From a virus, in IMG/VR virus record IMGVR_UViG_3300042691_037543, positions 20,737-84,736 of that record: DNA of 64,000 nucleotides; one strand, 5' to 3'. Both the position numbers and the translations under genes were made by a program. The notes beneath the pieces were generated by a model. It had not been told where the DNA came from. It searched no databases and saw only the letters and a program-made list of their open reading frames with translations. Below, one piece after another: positions 21,787-30,418 of this stretch (the first letter of the stretch is position 1; each line of letters starts with the position of its first letter).

Positions 21787-23769
21787 CTAGGTCAGCGTAG
21801 CCGTTGCGTTGTCGCTCCGACCGAGGTGGGTGGAGTCCTCGCGGGCTGAAACGAACGTGGGGTTGACGTTCGTATCGACGAGCGCGGTGTACGAGCCGTC
21901 ACCGCTGCGGTTCGTCTCGCCCGTGAGTTCGTTGAGTACCGCGTCGTACGCGAGCAGGGTCACCGTACCGCCCGAGCTCCCCGTGACGTTGCCAGTCGCG
22001 GCATAGCGGTAGGCGTGCCACGTCACCCACACGCCCGTTCCCATTCGGTACGTCGCGGTGACCGTGCGCAGCCGGTAGTTGCGCGCCGTCTCGATGTTCG
22101 CGCGCCCGGTGATCGTCGGGCGGTAGTTGAAGAATTCCGTGACAACGTGCGTCGCGCCGTACGTCCCGAGCTCGGCGTCGAGCACGACGTACACGGTTGG
22201 GATCGCGTGCGTCCACCCGTAGGAGTTGAACTCCCCCGACTGGTTTGCGAACTGGAGAACGAGCGCGTTCGTGGCGCCGACGCGCCCCTCGAACTGGTAG
22301 CCCACGTTCAGCAGCCGGTAGCTGCTCTCGGGAATGACCGGCGTGCGCATCCCCGAGCTGATCGTAGTGATCGTCGGCTGCGCGCCGCTCGTCGGAGCGG
22401 CCTGCTCCAGCAGCCAGTAGGTCGAGTGCGAGCCGCGGAACGCCGCCGGGGAGCCTCCCTCCGTCGCGATGTCCGACTCGTAGTTGAGGTAGATCACCCC
22501 GTACTGCACCGAAAACGTCGTGGCAGCCGTCGTGTACTGCCGCGCGGAGCAGTTGTTGTTGCCGCGCACGAGAGTGATCGACGAGTTGTGGTCGATCCGG
22601 TGGATGACCGACGAGCCGCCCGAGTTCGTCAGGTTCGCGAGAGTGTAGCTTCGCTCGGCCTGCGCACCGGCCCACATGCGGAACGTGGCGCCCGCGGGCG
22701 CGTTCCCGCGAATCTGCACGCCGCTCTGTTTCAGCGTGATCGTGCCCGCGTCCTCGATCCAGAGCGCTTGCCCAACGTCCTCGGCGTCCGCGGTGGTCGT
22801 GGCCTGGACGTAGATGTTCTCGTCGCCAAGGCTACACGGCAGCACGAGCGAGTTGAGCACCCTCGTCGTGGTCGTCGGGTTGTACTCGTAGGTGACGACG
22901 AGCAGCGCGCCGCAGCACTCGAAGCGCCCGGTGAGCCCGCCGCGGGCCTTTGCCGCGTGCGCGCTCGCGGTGCTGTAGGTCGCCGTGTCATAGGGGATCA
23001 GATCGCGGTAGTAGGCGCCGCCGTTGAGCGCGCCCTCGCGAAACCCGCGAACCAGCTCAGGGTCGCTGTCGATGGCGAAGTAGAAGATGAAGTCCGTCGT
23101 TGCGGCTGCGGCGTCGTTGCACTCGACGATGAAGTACGCCTGCCGGATCACCTTGCTGGCTTCGGGAAGGAAGGTGTCGAGGGCCGGAATCTGGTTCGCC
23201 GGGGCGTTGTTCGTGCCGCCCGTCGTGCCGAACTCTTGCAACACCGCCGTGAGCGTCGTGTGGTGCGACTGCAGCGGGATCACCACGGTCTTGAGCTCCG
23301 CGGTGATGCCCGCGTCGTCGTACTCGTAGGTGATGAACAACTCACACGTCAGCAGCCCGACGAACACTGCGGCGCTCGCCTGCGCGACGAACGACCACTC
23401 GCAGGTCTGCGAAGCGCCCGCGCCGAAATTCGTGACGAAGTAACTCGTCACGTCGCGCGTGAACCCAATCACGCTCTCGGGGTCGCCTGTGTTGGTTTGC
23501 GCCGTCGGCGTCCAATCTTGGTCGCTCACCGCGACGGCGCCGAGCTTGATGCCCAGGCGCACGCCGGTCAGGTTCGACGCAATCGCCGCTTCCCAGTTGA
23601 AAGAAACGACCATCGCCACGCTGCGGATAGTGCGCGAGGTCGTCTCGGGGAGATGGATTGTCGTCGCCGCGCTGTTGAACCGCGTGCTCGCCGCGAACGT
23701 GGTGTCCGCGGTGATCGACAAGACGCGGGTTTCGAGCGCGTAGCGGACCGTCTTGGTGCGCAGCGCCAC
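21787..23769 (-). CDS. Large beta-rich virion protein with repeated domains (tail fibre region)
   Basis: A 660-aa protein, ATG 23769. It is predominantly beta with no catalytic motif. Three times a strand ending in ITYEYDD, VTYEYNP or IYLNYESD is preceded by a hydrophobic strand. This suggests at least three homologous sandwich domains of about 150 residues. The C-terminal ~60 residues (GGTVTLLAYDAVLNELTGET, GDGSYTALV) look like a carboxypeptidase-regulatory/Ig-type domain. It lies between fibre-type genes and is likely an adhesin or a fibre. Not recognised as a named family. Confidence 0.65.
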   Translation of the reverse strand: MALRTKTVRYALETRVLSITADTTFAASTRFNSAATTIHLPETTSRTIRSVAMVVSFNWEAAIASNLTGVRLGIKLGAVAVSDQDWTPTAQTNTGDPESVIGFTRDVTSYFVTNFGAGASQTCEWSFVAQASAAVFVGLLTCELFITYEYDDAGITAELKTVVIPLQSHHTTLTAVLQEFGTTGGTNNAPANQIPALDTFLPEASKVIRQAYFIVECNDAAAATTDFIFYFAIDSDPELVRGFREGALNGGAYYRDLIPYDTATYSTASAHAAKARGGLTGRFECCGALLVVTYEYNPTTTTRVLNSLVLPCSLGDENIYVQATTTADAEDVGQALWIEDAGTITLKQSGVQIRGNAPAGATFRMWAGAQAERSYTLANLTNSGGSSVIHRIDHNSSITLVRGNNNCSARQYTTAATTFSVQYGVIYLNYESDIATEGGSPAAFRGSHSTYWLLEQAAPTSGAQPTITTISSGMRTPVIPESSYRLLNVGYQFEGRVGATNALVLQFANQSGEFNSYGWTHAIPTVYVVLDAELGTYGATHVVTEFFNYRPTITGRANIETARNYRLRTVTATYRMGTGVWVTWHAYRYAATGNVTGSSGGTVTLLAYDAVLNELTGETNRSGDGSYTALVDTNVNPTFVSAREDSTHLGRSDNATATLT

Positions 23770-23772
23770 GGA

Positions 23773-24177
23773 TCACGTCTCCGTGATGTCGAGCTCACCC
23801 GCGGCGAACTGCGCCGTGTCGCCGCTGCCGATCGCCTTCGGCGTCGTCAGGTCGCCCCAGTAGAGCATGTTGCCGCCGCTGCTCGCGTCCATGATCGCGA
23901 ACGCAACGACGGTGCCCCACGAAGCGGATGCCGTGGTGAACGAGATCGTCGAGGTGTTCGCGGTGGCGCCGCCCGACGCGGCGTCCCACGTCCCACCCGC
24001 GCGGGAGACGGCGGCGCGGGCGTAGCTCCCGCCCGTCACCTCGGTCCCGCCCCCGGCGTCCGTCGGGGCGACGGTGAACAGCGCGACGTACAGCGTGCCG
24101 GGGAGGCTCAGCGCTACGCCGCGCAGGAGGTCGTTGAGCAGGTTGTTCGAGAAAGCGGTGGTCTTGCTACCGGCCAT
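23773..24177 (-). CDS. Phage tail-fibre-associated domain protein
   Basis: A 134-aa protein with the widespread phage module LYVALFTVAPTDAGGGTEV, then SYARAAVS, then ASWGTVVAFAIMDASSGGN and YWGDLTTPKAIGSGDT. In other phages this domain is annotated as a tail-fibre or virion-surface protein. It has the beta-sandwich look of a capping or decoration domain. The start is ATG 24177. It overlaps the lipoprotein-peptidase gene by 11 bases. Confidence 0.65.
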   Translation of the reverse strand: MAGSKTTAFSNNLLNDLLRGVALSLPGTLYVALFTVAPTDAGGGTEVTGGSYARAAVSRAGGTWDAASGGATANTSTISFTTASASWGTVVAFAIMDASSGGNMLYWGDLTTPKAIGSGDTAQFAAGELDITET

Positions 24178-24769
24178 GCGCGGACGATAGCACGGTCAGT
24201 AGCCGCACATCCGCGTGGCGCAGGTACACGTCGAGGCTCAGTCCGTCGCCGAGGTCAGGGATACGCGGAGCGAGGATCGCGGGGCCGAACACCTCCTCAT
24301 GGCAGTCGGCTACCTCGCTGGGGAACGCACAGACATGGCCGAGCCAGCGGTGACGGTCCCAGGTCAGCCAGTGGAGCAGCTCGTGGGTCGCCACCCACGC
24401 GAGCACGTCCTCACTCGGCGTACACGCCGGGTCGATCTCGACGTACCGCGCCCCCGCGACGTACCGCCCCGAGCCCTCCACCGCGCAGCTCGACGCCGGG
24501 TAGGCGTAGATCACCACGTCCGCGCTCCCGGTGCCGCTCGCGACCCAGGTATCGCCCGTCGCAGCGAGCACGCGGAGCACGCGACCGAGGAGCACTTCGC
24601 GCTGCTCGGGTCGCCATCCCGTCGTGCCGTCGAGACTGTCCTCCGCTGCGACGCGGATTGTGCGCCCGGTGAGTCGCGCGTGAAACTCCTCCGCGGGGCA
24701 CGCGAGGAGTAGCGCGCTGAGGAGAATCGCGACGGCTACGCGCAGGGCGGTCGCCAAGGAGTGCGTCAC
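24167..24769 (-). CDS. Secreted lipoprotein with HExxH metallopeptidase motif
   Basis: A 200-aa protein. I chose GTG 24769, which forms a GTGA overlap with the upstream stop and gives a clean signal peptide (RVAVAILLSALLLAC). This ends in a lipobox with Cys at about residue 24. The motif HELLHWLTWDRHRWLGH at residues 129-145 has HExxH plus further His at +11 and +16, similar to but not identical with metzincin/archaemetzincin sites. A lipid-anchored peptidase in the fibre cluster is unusual; it may be made late and exported to the host envelope, or be a host-interaction factor. Confidence 0.68.
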   Translation of the reverse strand: MTHSLATALRVAVAILLSALLLACPAEEFHARLTGRTIRVAAEDSLDGTTGWRPEQREVLLGRVLRVLAATGDTWVASGTGSADVVIYAYPASSCAVEGSGRYVAGARYVEIDPACTPSEDVLAWVATHELLHWLTWDRHRWLGHVCAFPSEVADCHEEVFGPAILAPRIPDLGDGLSLDVYLRHADVRLLTVLSSAHGR

Positions 24770-25098
24770 GGCCGAGGCCCACGCCCCGGGGGCCATCCGA
24801 AGGGGGGCTCTTTCGAGTCCGCGGGAGCCTTGAATGCGGTTGGCTCCGCGTTCTCTGCTACACGAAGCACGGCACGCTCCTCACCGCGCAGGCGCGCTTC
24901 AAACTCGGGCGGGATGATCGCCTCACCGGCTGCGTCTACCTCGACCGCCTCGGTCGTAGCGCAGAGGTGCAACGGGACGTGGTGGCCACCGCCCGCACGA
25001 TCCGCCTCCGTAGCCTGCTTCGGGTAGCCGAGCTCCGTGCGCAGTCGCGCGCGCAGTCCGTCCACTACTTCCTTCGGTGGAGGAACTCGCTTTGCCAT
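24766..25098 (-). CDS. Hypothetical protein
   Basis: A 110-aa protein starting at ATG 25098, one base after the previous stop; the longer frame upstream lies in the LamG-like gene. It has a basic N-terminal helix (PPPKEVVDGLRARLRTEL) and a Pro-rich C-terminus (KEPPFGWPPGRG). The middle has a short segment reminiscent of regulatory or assembly proteins, but no family was recognised. It could be a chaperone for a neighbouring fibre. Confidence 0.6.
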   Translation of the reverse strand: MAKRVPPPKEVVDGLRARLRTELGYPKQATEADRAGGGHHVPLHLCATTEAVEVDAAGEAIIPPEFEARLRGEERAVLRVAENAEPTAFKAPADSKEPPFGWPPGRGPRP

Positions 25099-25099
25099 C

Positions 25100-25909
25100 T
25101 CAGTACCCCAGGTCGTAGATGAGGATTCCGTACCGAGCGCCGATATACGCGCGAACACGGCGCCGCTCCGCGAGGGTGAGCTCTCGGCTGAAACCGATGA
25201 TCTCGCAGTAGGAGTTTTCAACGCCGACGGCGACACCCGGTTGCTCTCGCCCGAGGAACGCCGGGAACGACGGGTCCGCGGTATCCACAGCCGCCGCGAG
25301 CACGCCGTCCGCTCGGTACAGCCACCCGTCGGAGAGGGTGAGTAGCTTCGTCGTGGCGCCGGGGGTCCACAGCCACTCGTCTACGCGCCAGCCCGAGCCG
25401 TACACGCTCCCGGTGGTCGTGGCATTCATCGGGTAAGGCGCACCGGCCGCGCGAACATTCACGAATTGCTGGTAATCCGCGATGCGCCTGTACAGGTTAC
25501 CGACGCGCCCAATCCCACCGTCGCACGTCGCGAGGTGCGTGCTGAACGACGTGAACGACGGCGCGCTCGTCACGACGAAGACGTGCGAGTTCGGCGTGTG
25601 GAGCCACTTCCAGTCGCTCGCCGCAGTCACCGCTTGCATGAAGCGCGTGTTGCCGATGGAGAGCGACGGAAGGCCACGACCACCACCCGCCGCACTGTAC
25701 GGAGGCTGCGCGCCCGCGGTGTTCTGCACGAAGTCCCGCCCGTTGCCGCTCTGGTCCGCCCACGCAACGACGTTCGCGCCATTGAAAGTCAAGCCCAAGT
25801 CAGAGCGCAGCCAAAGTGCGGGGGCGAGCGAGAGCATGGAGAACGACGCCCCAGCGAGGACGCCCTCGACGTTGAGTAGTCGGCCGCCGCTACTAAGGAG
25901 CTCGGGCAC
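25100..25909 (-). CDS. LamG/concanavalin-like lectin-domain tail protein
   Basis: A 269-aa beta-rich protein. It begins with a short head, then the typical lectin-fold entry PALWLRSDLGLTF followed by VVAWADQSGNGRDF. The closing segment is EIIGFSRELTLAERRRVRAYIGARYG. This combination is common in LamG-like jelly-roll domains of phage tips and bacterial adhesins. It probably binds a host glycan or forms a capping domain at the fibre end. Start ATG 25909. Confidence 0.7.
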   Translation of the reverse strand: MPELLSSGGRLLNVEGVLAGASFSMLSLAPALWLRSDLGLTFNGANVVAWADQSGNGRDFVQNTAGAQPPYSAAGGGRGLPSLSIGNTRFMQAVTAASDWKWLHTPNSHVFVVTSAPSFTSFSTHLATCDGGIGRVGNLYRRIADYQQFVNVRAAGAPYPMNATTTGSVYGSGWRVDEWLWTPGATTKLLTLSDGWLYRADGVLAAAVDTADPSFPAFLGREQPGVAVGVENSYCEIIGFSRELTLAERRRVRAYIGARYGILIYDLGY

Positions 25910-25912
25910 GGC

Positions 25913-26197
25913 TCAGCTCTCCGCGATGATCTGGACGACGAGCCCCGTGGCAGAGGCCGCGCGCTTGAACCAGAGCTTCGTCACGCCCTGCTTGAAAACC
26001 ATGCCGGCGCTCGGCGTCCCCGGTGTGAACTGCGCATGGTCCGTCACGCCGTCGTAGCTCATCAGCGCCGCCACGCTCGGGTGCTCGTTGATGACGGCGA
26101 GCGACTTGGGGACGAAGGGAATCGTCACCGAGGGCGAGCCGGCCGCGGGGTACGCGGAGACGGCATCGAGGGTCACGGTCGTGCGGTACTGAGCCAT
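25913..26197 (-). CDS. Small beta-rich structural protein
   Basis: A 94-aa protein with alternating strands (YRTTVTLDAVSAYP; SVTIPFVPKSLAVIN; GMVFKQGVTKLWFKR; GLVVQIIAES). It resembles small phage proteins that sit beside fibres, but no specific family was identified. It lies between the LamG-like gene and the long tail fibre and is probably a virion component. Confidence 0.6.
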   Translation of the reverse strand: MAQYRTTVTLDAVSAYPAAGSPSVTIPFVPKSLAVINEHPSVAALMSYDGVTDHAQFTPGTPSAGMVFKQGVTKLWFKRAASATGLVVQIIAES

Positions 26198-26215
26198 GCC
26201 GGCGAGCGTAGCGCG

Positions 26216-29200
26216 CTACGGCTCGAACACCAATTCCGCACTGTAGAGGGCTTTCGGCGAGGTGTTCCCGCCGTTATCACCGTCCACCGTGACCGTGAAA
26301 ATGTCGCCGTCGGCCGGCGGCCAGTTCGACCCGCCAAGGGTGTTGAGGTTCGGCGACACGAGCTCGACGAGCGCTAGGGAACTCGACTCCAAGTAGAACT
26401 GCCCCACGTCGAGCTCCACGGCGCCGACTGTGCTGTTGTACAGCCGCACGCGGACGTTCTCGGTGATGTCGGTCGTCGCGACGACGCATCGGAAGTAGGC
26501 CGCGCCGCTGTTGTCGTGCTCGGCGGTACGAAACACGTCGCCACCGCCGGTTACCTCCGCGTTGATCGCTTCGAGATACGCCTTGTGCAGCGTCAGAATC
26601 GTCCTCGTCGCCGCGGGAGAGCTGCCCGCCCCGAGGTGCGACGCGAGGATCAGCCATCCGCTCGACGGGGTGCCGTCGGTGTACGCGCCGAGCTCGTACG
26701 AGTCGTTCCACTTGAGCGTGATGTTGCTGCTCTTGTAGTCGATGGTCGTGCCGCTGAATCGCGCGAGCGTCAGGTCGGTCTTGTAGGTCGGCCCGGTGTA
26801 CTTCACCCGCAGCTTGCGCCCGTGCGAGAGCTCGGTCGGGTTCGGCAGCGTCACCGTGAACGTGGTCGCGCCCGCGGGGATGATGAGCGCGTACGTCGTG
26901 CTCGGCGCGATGCTCGCCGTGCCCGTGATTACTTGGAGTACCTCGTCGTGCACCGACGTGTACCCGTTGATTGAGATGCCGGCCTTCGTCTTGTAGGGGA
27001 TCGTCGAGCTGGCGCCGATGACCGAGTAGTGCCCGCCCACTTGCACGCTGCCCGAAGCGTCGCTGGTGTTGAACAGATACGAAGTGCTGTTGCCGCTCGC
27101 GAAGACGTGGTTGCCGAGGAGCTTCACCACGGAGCTGCCCGACAGCATGAACATGCTGTTTTCGGTCGCGGTAAGCGCCGCCGTGATCGCGTTCACGCCT
27201 GGGAACAACACGAGCTCGGATGCGCCCGCGAGCTTGAACTGCCCGTTCGTCGTCGTGATCTCGGGATGGAGAATCCCGAGGTACGTCAGACCGCCCGCGG
27301 AGGAGTCGAGCACCGGGGGCTGCGCGCTCGACGAGTTCGTAGTCGTCGCCGAGCGCACGCGGACGTTGATCTGCCCACCGATGTTTTCAAACGCACCGAC
27401 GCTGCTCGACGACGTGCACGCGACGCGCTCGAACGTCCCAACAAGCGCCGCCACAACCGCATCGGTCTTGACGCGGATCGCGCCGACGGAGCCAGACCCG
27501 TTGGCCTGCACGCTCACGTCGTCCACGAACATGATCGCGGCAGCCTTGTCACCCGCGGGGTTAACAAGGATGCCTTCGTTCGTCCCGGTGTTTTCGACCG
27601 TGAGGTGCGCCGCGCCGCAGTAGTCGATATCCGTCGGGCCGTACGAACTGTCTGTCGTGAACGTCGCGGTGATGCGCGTAACGACGGTCACATCGCGGCA
27701 GCCCGCGAGCCCTGTGACGAACCACCCCGGTTCAAGCACCACGGTTTCCGCGTACGTTCCCGGCAGGAACACGAACACGCACGGGTTGTCGGCGTTCGTG
27801 TGACCGTCGGTCTGCGCCTGCGCCTTCGCCGCCGCGTACGTCGCGAACTGCGGGCTCGCGCCGTAAGGGCCGACGCCCGCAGCGCCGATGATGTACTCCG
27901 GCAACACTCCGCGGCTGCCGATGGGTACCCACGCCGAGCCCGTGTAGAACTCGAACTGCCCCGTCGTGGTGTTGTAGATGAGCAGCGACGTAGCGGGCGA
28001 CGCGATGGCGTTGCGCTGCGTCGTCGTCATGCGCGGGATGAGCAGACCCTTCGTGGTCGAGTTCATCTCCAGCATCGCCGTCGTAACAGGCGTCGTGCCG
28101 AGGCCGAGCGACGTTTCGATGCGCGCGGAGCCCGCGCCGGGGTCCGTCGTCGTGCCCACCATCAAGCCCTGCACCACACGCACGCGGTCGGTCGCGTTCG
28201 TGCGCAGGATGATCGGGTTCGCTCCGGTGGCTTCGAGCGTCAGCTCCGCGTTGCCGAGGAGCGTTCTCCCCGTAGCCATTTGCAGGTTGGCGTCGAAGGT
28301 CTTGACGCCCGTGATGGTCTGCGCGCCCGCGAGCTTGACGTAGAGCGCGTCGTTATTTCCTTCGAGGATTGTCCCGGCCGTCGTGCCGAATGTAACCCCA
28401 AGGGTGAACGAGGCCCCGGTGCCTCCTCCCGTGAGCGGCGCGCTGGTGTTGATCGTGATGGAGCTCGCCGGGGGCGCGGCCCAGGTAGGCGCCGAGCCGG
28501 CGCCGTTCGTCTGGAGGAGGTAGCCCGCGGTGCCGGGGGCGAGGCGCACCCACCCAGAGGCGTTCCGGTAGAGCAAGTCGCCGTGCGCTTCGCTCGCGAC
28601 GCTGAACGAGAGGTTGAAGGTCGAGCCGGTGGCGCCACCTTGCAGCGGCGACGCGGTGTTGATGGTGACGGAGCTCGACGCGGGGGTAGCCCACGCCGGC
28701 ACACCGCCGGAGACGGTGAGCACCTGCCCCGCGCTCCCGATCCCGAGGCGCTGCCACGTCCCACCTGCGCGGCGAACAATGTCGCCGTCCGCCTGCCCGG
28801 TGAACTGGAACGAGAGCGTGCGGTTGGCGCTCAGGTCTACCGCGGAGTGAACGCCCGCGACGGCGATGGGCTCGGCGCCCGTGAGCGTGCGAGTGAGCGG
28901 AACGAACGCACCGTCGAAGTCGGGGAACGCACCGTCCCACCACAGCGAGTACGGGCCGGAGCCTGCGGCGACGTGGCCGACGATCCGGCGAACCGTACCC
29001 TGCGTCGCCGAGAGCGTGCCCGAGTCGTCGAGGTAGACGAGGGCGCCCACCGCGGGGCTGCCGGCGACGCTGAGCCCTTGCGCGAGGCCCACCGTGCGAA
29101 CCTGAAAGAGCTTGCCGGCGGTGATCGCGCCGCCGTCTACCGACTGCACGACCACGCCGAGCATCCCGCGGCAATTCGCCGCCGTCGTGGCGTTCGCCGA

Positions 29201-29707
29201 GCCCCAGCGCGAGAGCACTTCCTGACCGGGGAGTGTCGCTTTGATCGTCGTCGTGCTGACGACGCGCACCACCTGCCCTACCGAGAGCGATCCATCTGCG
29301 ACGCCGATGAACACGCCGGGGTCGGTTTTCGCCGTCTCGGCGAGTTGGAGGACGAGGTTCGCCGCGAGCGCCCAGCCCTTCGTGGAGTTCACCTCGGAGG
29401 TTTCACTCGCCGCCGGGACGCGCATCCGCGTCTTGAGCTGGCGCACGGCGCACACCACCTTGTTCTCCAAGGTGCCGTTCACCGTGAGCTTGATGAGGTA
29501 GCTCCCCTCCTTCTTCGGCGTGAAGGTAACGGAGGGCGCACTCGACGAGCTCAGCGTGTCCGCGGTGCCGACGGGCTGATCGACGATCTCCCACAGGTAC
29601 GTTGTCTCGCCGCCCACGTTGTCGTTGGCGAGCGTAACCAGCGTGTCGATGGGGAGATCGTCGTTCGAGCCGACGACCGCGTTGACGGTGATGAGGGCTT
29701 GCGGCAT
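26216..29707 (-). CDS. Long tail fibre protein
   Basis: A 1163-aa protein, the longest in the window, ATG 29707. Residues 1-95 look like a PKD/Ig-type domain (TTYLWEIVDQP; SVTFTPKKEGSYLIKLTV). Around residues 330-480 are fibre-type repeats with TINTASPLQGG and TINTSAPLTGG flanking RNASGWVRLAPGTAGYLLQT. A region with MLEMNSTTKGLLIPRMTTTQRN is typical of fibres that precede a trimeric beta-helix. The C-terminal 450 residues are beta-rich (possible pectate-lyase-like helix, then a cap). It should form the receptor-binding fibre of the contractile tail. No chaperone domain was seen. Confidence 0.8.
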   Translation of the reverse strand: MPQALITVNAVVGSNDDLPIDTLVTLANDNVGGETTYLWEIVDQPVGTADTLSSSSAPSVTFTPKKEGSYLIKLTVNGTLENKVVCAVRQLKTRMRVPAASETSEVNSTKGWALAANLVLQLAETAKTDPGVFIGVADGSLSVGQVVRVVSTTTIKATLPGQEVLSRWGSANATTAANCRGMLGVVVQSVDGGAITAGKLFQVRTVGLAQGLSVAGSPAVGALVYLDDSGTLSATQGTVRRIVGHVAAGSGPYSLWWDGAFPDFDGAFVPLTRTLTGAEPIAVAGVHSAVDLSANRTLSFQFTGQADGDIVRRAGGTWQRLGIGSAGQVLTVSGGVPAWATPASSSVTINTASPLQGGATGSTFNLSFSVASEAHGDLLYRNASGWVRLAPGTAGYLLQTNGAGSAPTWAAPPASSITINTSAPLTGGGTGASFTLGVTFGTTAGTILEGNNDALYVKLAGAQTITGVKTFDANLQMATGRTLLGNAELTLEATGANPIILRTNATDRVRVVQGLMVGTTTDPGAGSARIETSLGLGTTPVTTAMLEMNSTTKGLLIPRMTTTQRNAIASPATSLLIYNTTTGQFEFYTGSAWVPIGSRGVLPEYIIGAAGVGPYGASPQFATYAAAKAQAQTDGHTNADNPCVFVFLPGTYAETVVLEPGWFVTGLAGCRDVTVVTRITATFTTDSSYGPTDIDYCGAAHLTVENTGTNEGILVNPAGDKAAAIMFVDDVSVQANGSGSVGAIRVKTDAVVAALVGTFERVACTSSSSVGAFENIGGQINVRVRSATTTNSSSAQPPVLDSSAGGLTYLGILHPEITTTNGQFKLAGASELVLFPGVNAITAALTATENSMFMLSGSSVVKLLGNHVFASGNSTSYLFNTSDASGSVQVGGHYSVIGASSTIPYKTKAGISINGYTSVHDEVLQVITGTASIAPSTTYALIIPAGATTFTVTLPNPTELSHGRKLRVKYTGPTYKTDLTLARFSGTTIDYKSSNITLKWNDSYELGAYTDGTPSSGWLILASHLGAGSSPAATRTILTLHKAYLEAINAEVTGGGDVFRTAEHDNSGAAYFRCVVATTDITENVRVRLYNSTVGAVELDVGQFYLESSSLALVELVSPNLNTLGGSNWPPADGDIFTVTVDGDNGGNTSPKALYSAELVFEP

Positions 29708-29741
29708 GGCGCGGGTAGCGTACCGCGCGCGCAGCCCTCAG

Positions 29742-30023
29742 TCAGACGGGCTCGAAAATCCGCGTGTCGTTGAGCATGAGCGTGCTCGTGTCGATCATCT
29801 CGTTCGGGTCATCGACGCTGACGAGCGTGCACGGGCCGTTTGGTATACGCGCGCACGCCGCGAGCTCGTAGACGCGCCCCTTGTATCGGTACCGTGGCAG
29901 GCCGCTATGGGCGGCCTTCACCTGCGGGGTGCGAGCAGGCTTGTACCGCGCGCACGCCGTCTTGTGGCCGAACACCCCGTCGCAGAGATCGCACTGCGAC
30001 TGCGAGCCTTCCCATGCGCTCAC
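29742..30023 (-). CDS. Small protein with Cys-rich head
   Basis: A 93-aa protein; I chose GTG 30023, which overlaps the previous stop as GTGA. The N-terminus contains CDLCDGVFGHKTAC, a zinc-knuckle-like pattern. A beta-type core (YRYKGRVYELAAC; CTLVSVDDPNEMIDT) follows. Not recognised. It sits immediately upstream of the tail fibre and may be an assembly factor. The long overlapping frame to 30341 is not supported upstream of this start. Confidence 0.6.
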   Translation of the reverse strand: MSAWEGSQSQCDLCDGVFGHKTACARYKPARTPQVKAAHSGLPRYRYKGRVYELAACARIPNGPCTLVSVDDPNEMIDTSTLMLNDTRIFEPV

Positions 30024-30223
30024 TTGGCGAGCACCGCGCGCACGGCGGCGTCTTTCGACTCCAGCAGCTTGCGCAGCGCGACGGAGCGTTCGGCGTTCCG
30101 CGGAGTCGCCGCGACGATGTTGTGGGCGAGGTCGCTGAACGGCTTGCTGGCCGCTTGGAGTTGCACGGGCAAGTGCGCATACGAGAAGAATTGCAGGATG
30201 GGCTCGGGTTGCTCGGTGTGCAT
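30020..30223 (-). CDS. Small conserved phage protein (YAHLP motif)
   Basis: A 67-aa helical protein, ATG 30223: ILQFFSYAHLPVQLQAASKPF, then ERSVALRKLLESKDAAVRA. I recognise this pattern (FxYAHLPxxLQxxSxPFxxLA and ALRKLLEAKDAAVRA) as recurring in many unrelated phages as a small protein of unknown function. It is encoded in a four-gene overlapping string with its neighbours. Confidence 0.75.
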   Translation of the reverse strand: MHTEQPEPILQFFSYAHLPVQLQAASKPFSDLAHNIVAATPRNAERSVALRKLLESKDAAVRAVLAK

Positions 30224-30232
30224 GCGGCGAGG

Positions 30233-30418
30233 CTAGTGCGCCATGCCCGAGCGCACAACCCACCGCGGCCAGAACGGGTCGCTGTCGGTGAGGAACCGCA
30301 GGAGCTGCTCGTGAACCTGCTCGCGCAAGCGGAGGTTCCACGGCAGCGCAGCGAGGTCACCCTTGATCCACTGTTCGGCGTAGGCCACCGCCTCGTCGCG
30401 ATTCTTCGGTACGCGCAT
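30233..30418 (-). CDS. Small hypothetical protein
   Basis: A 61-aa protein rich in aromatic and charged residues (EAVAYAEQWIKGDL; FLTDSDPFWPRWVV). Its ATG at 30418 overlaps the previous stop as ATGA, supporting translation. Not recognised. Confidence 0.6.
   Translation of the reverse strand: MRVPKNRDEAVAYAEQWIKGDLAALPWNLRLREQVHEQLLRFLTDSDPFWPRWVVRSGMAH

Noticed and set aside
22015-24672. Long plus-strand open frame (885 codons) opposite tail-fibre genes
   Set aside because: It is Arg/Ala/Gly-rich antisense shadow sequence produced by G+C-rich codon bias; the minus strand here has proteins with recognisable virion features.
27029-29773. Long plus-strand open frame (914 codons) opposite the long tail fibre
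   Set aside because: Same antisense artefact; composition is Arg-rich without any domain, and the opposite strand encodes a clear fibre.
30224-30341. N-terminal extension of the 93-aa protein to a 199-aa frame
   Set aside because: The extension is Arg/Pro-rich and overlaps two well-supported genes in other frames; GTG 30023 gives a GTGA overlap.
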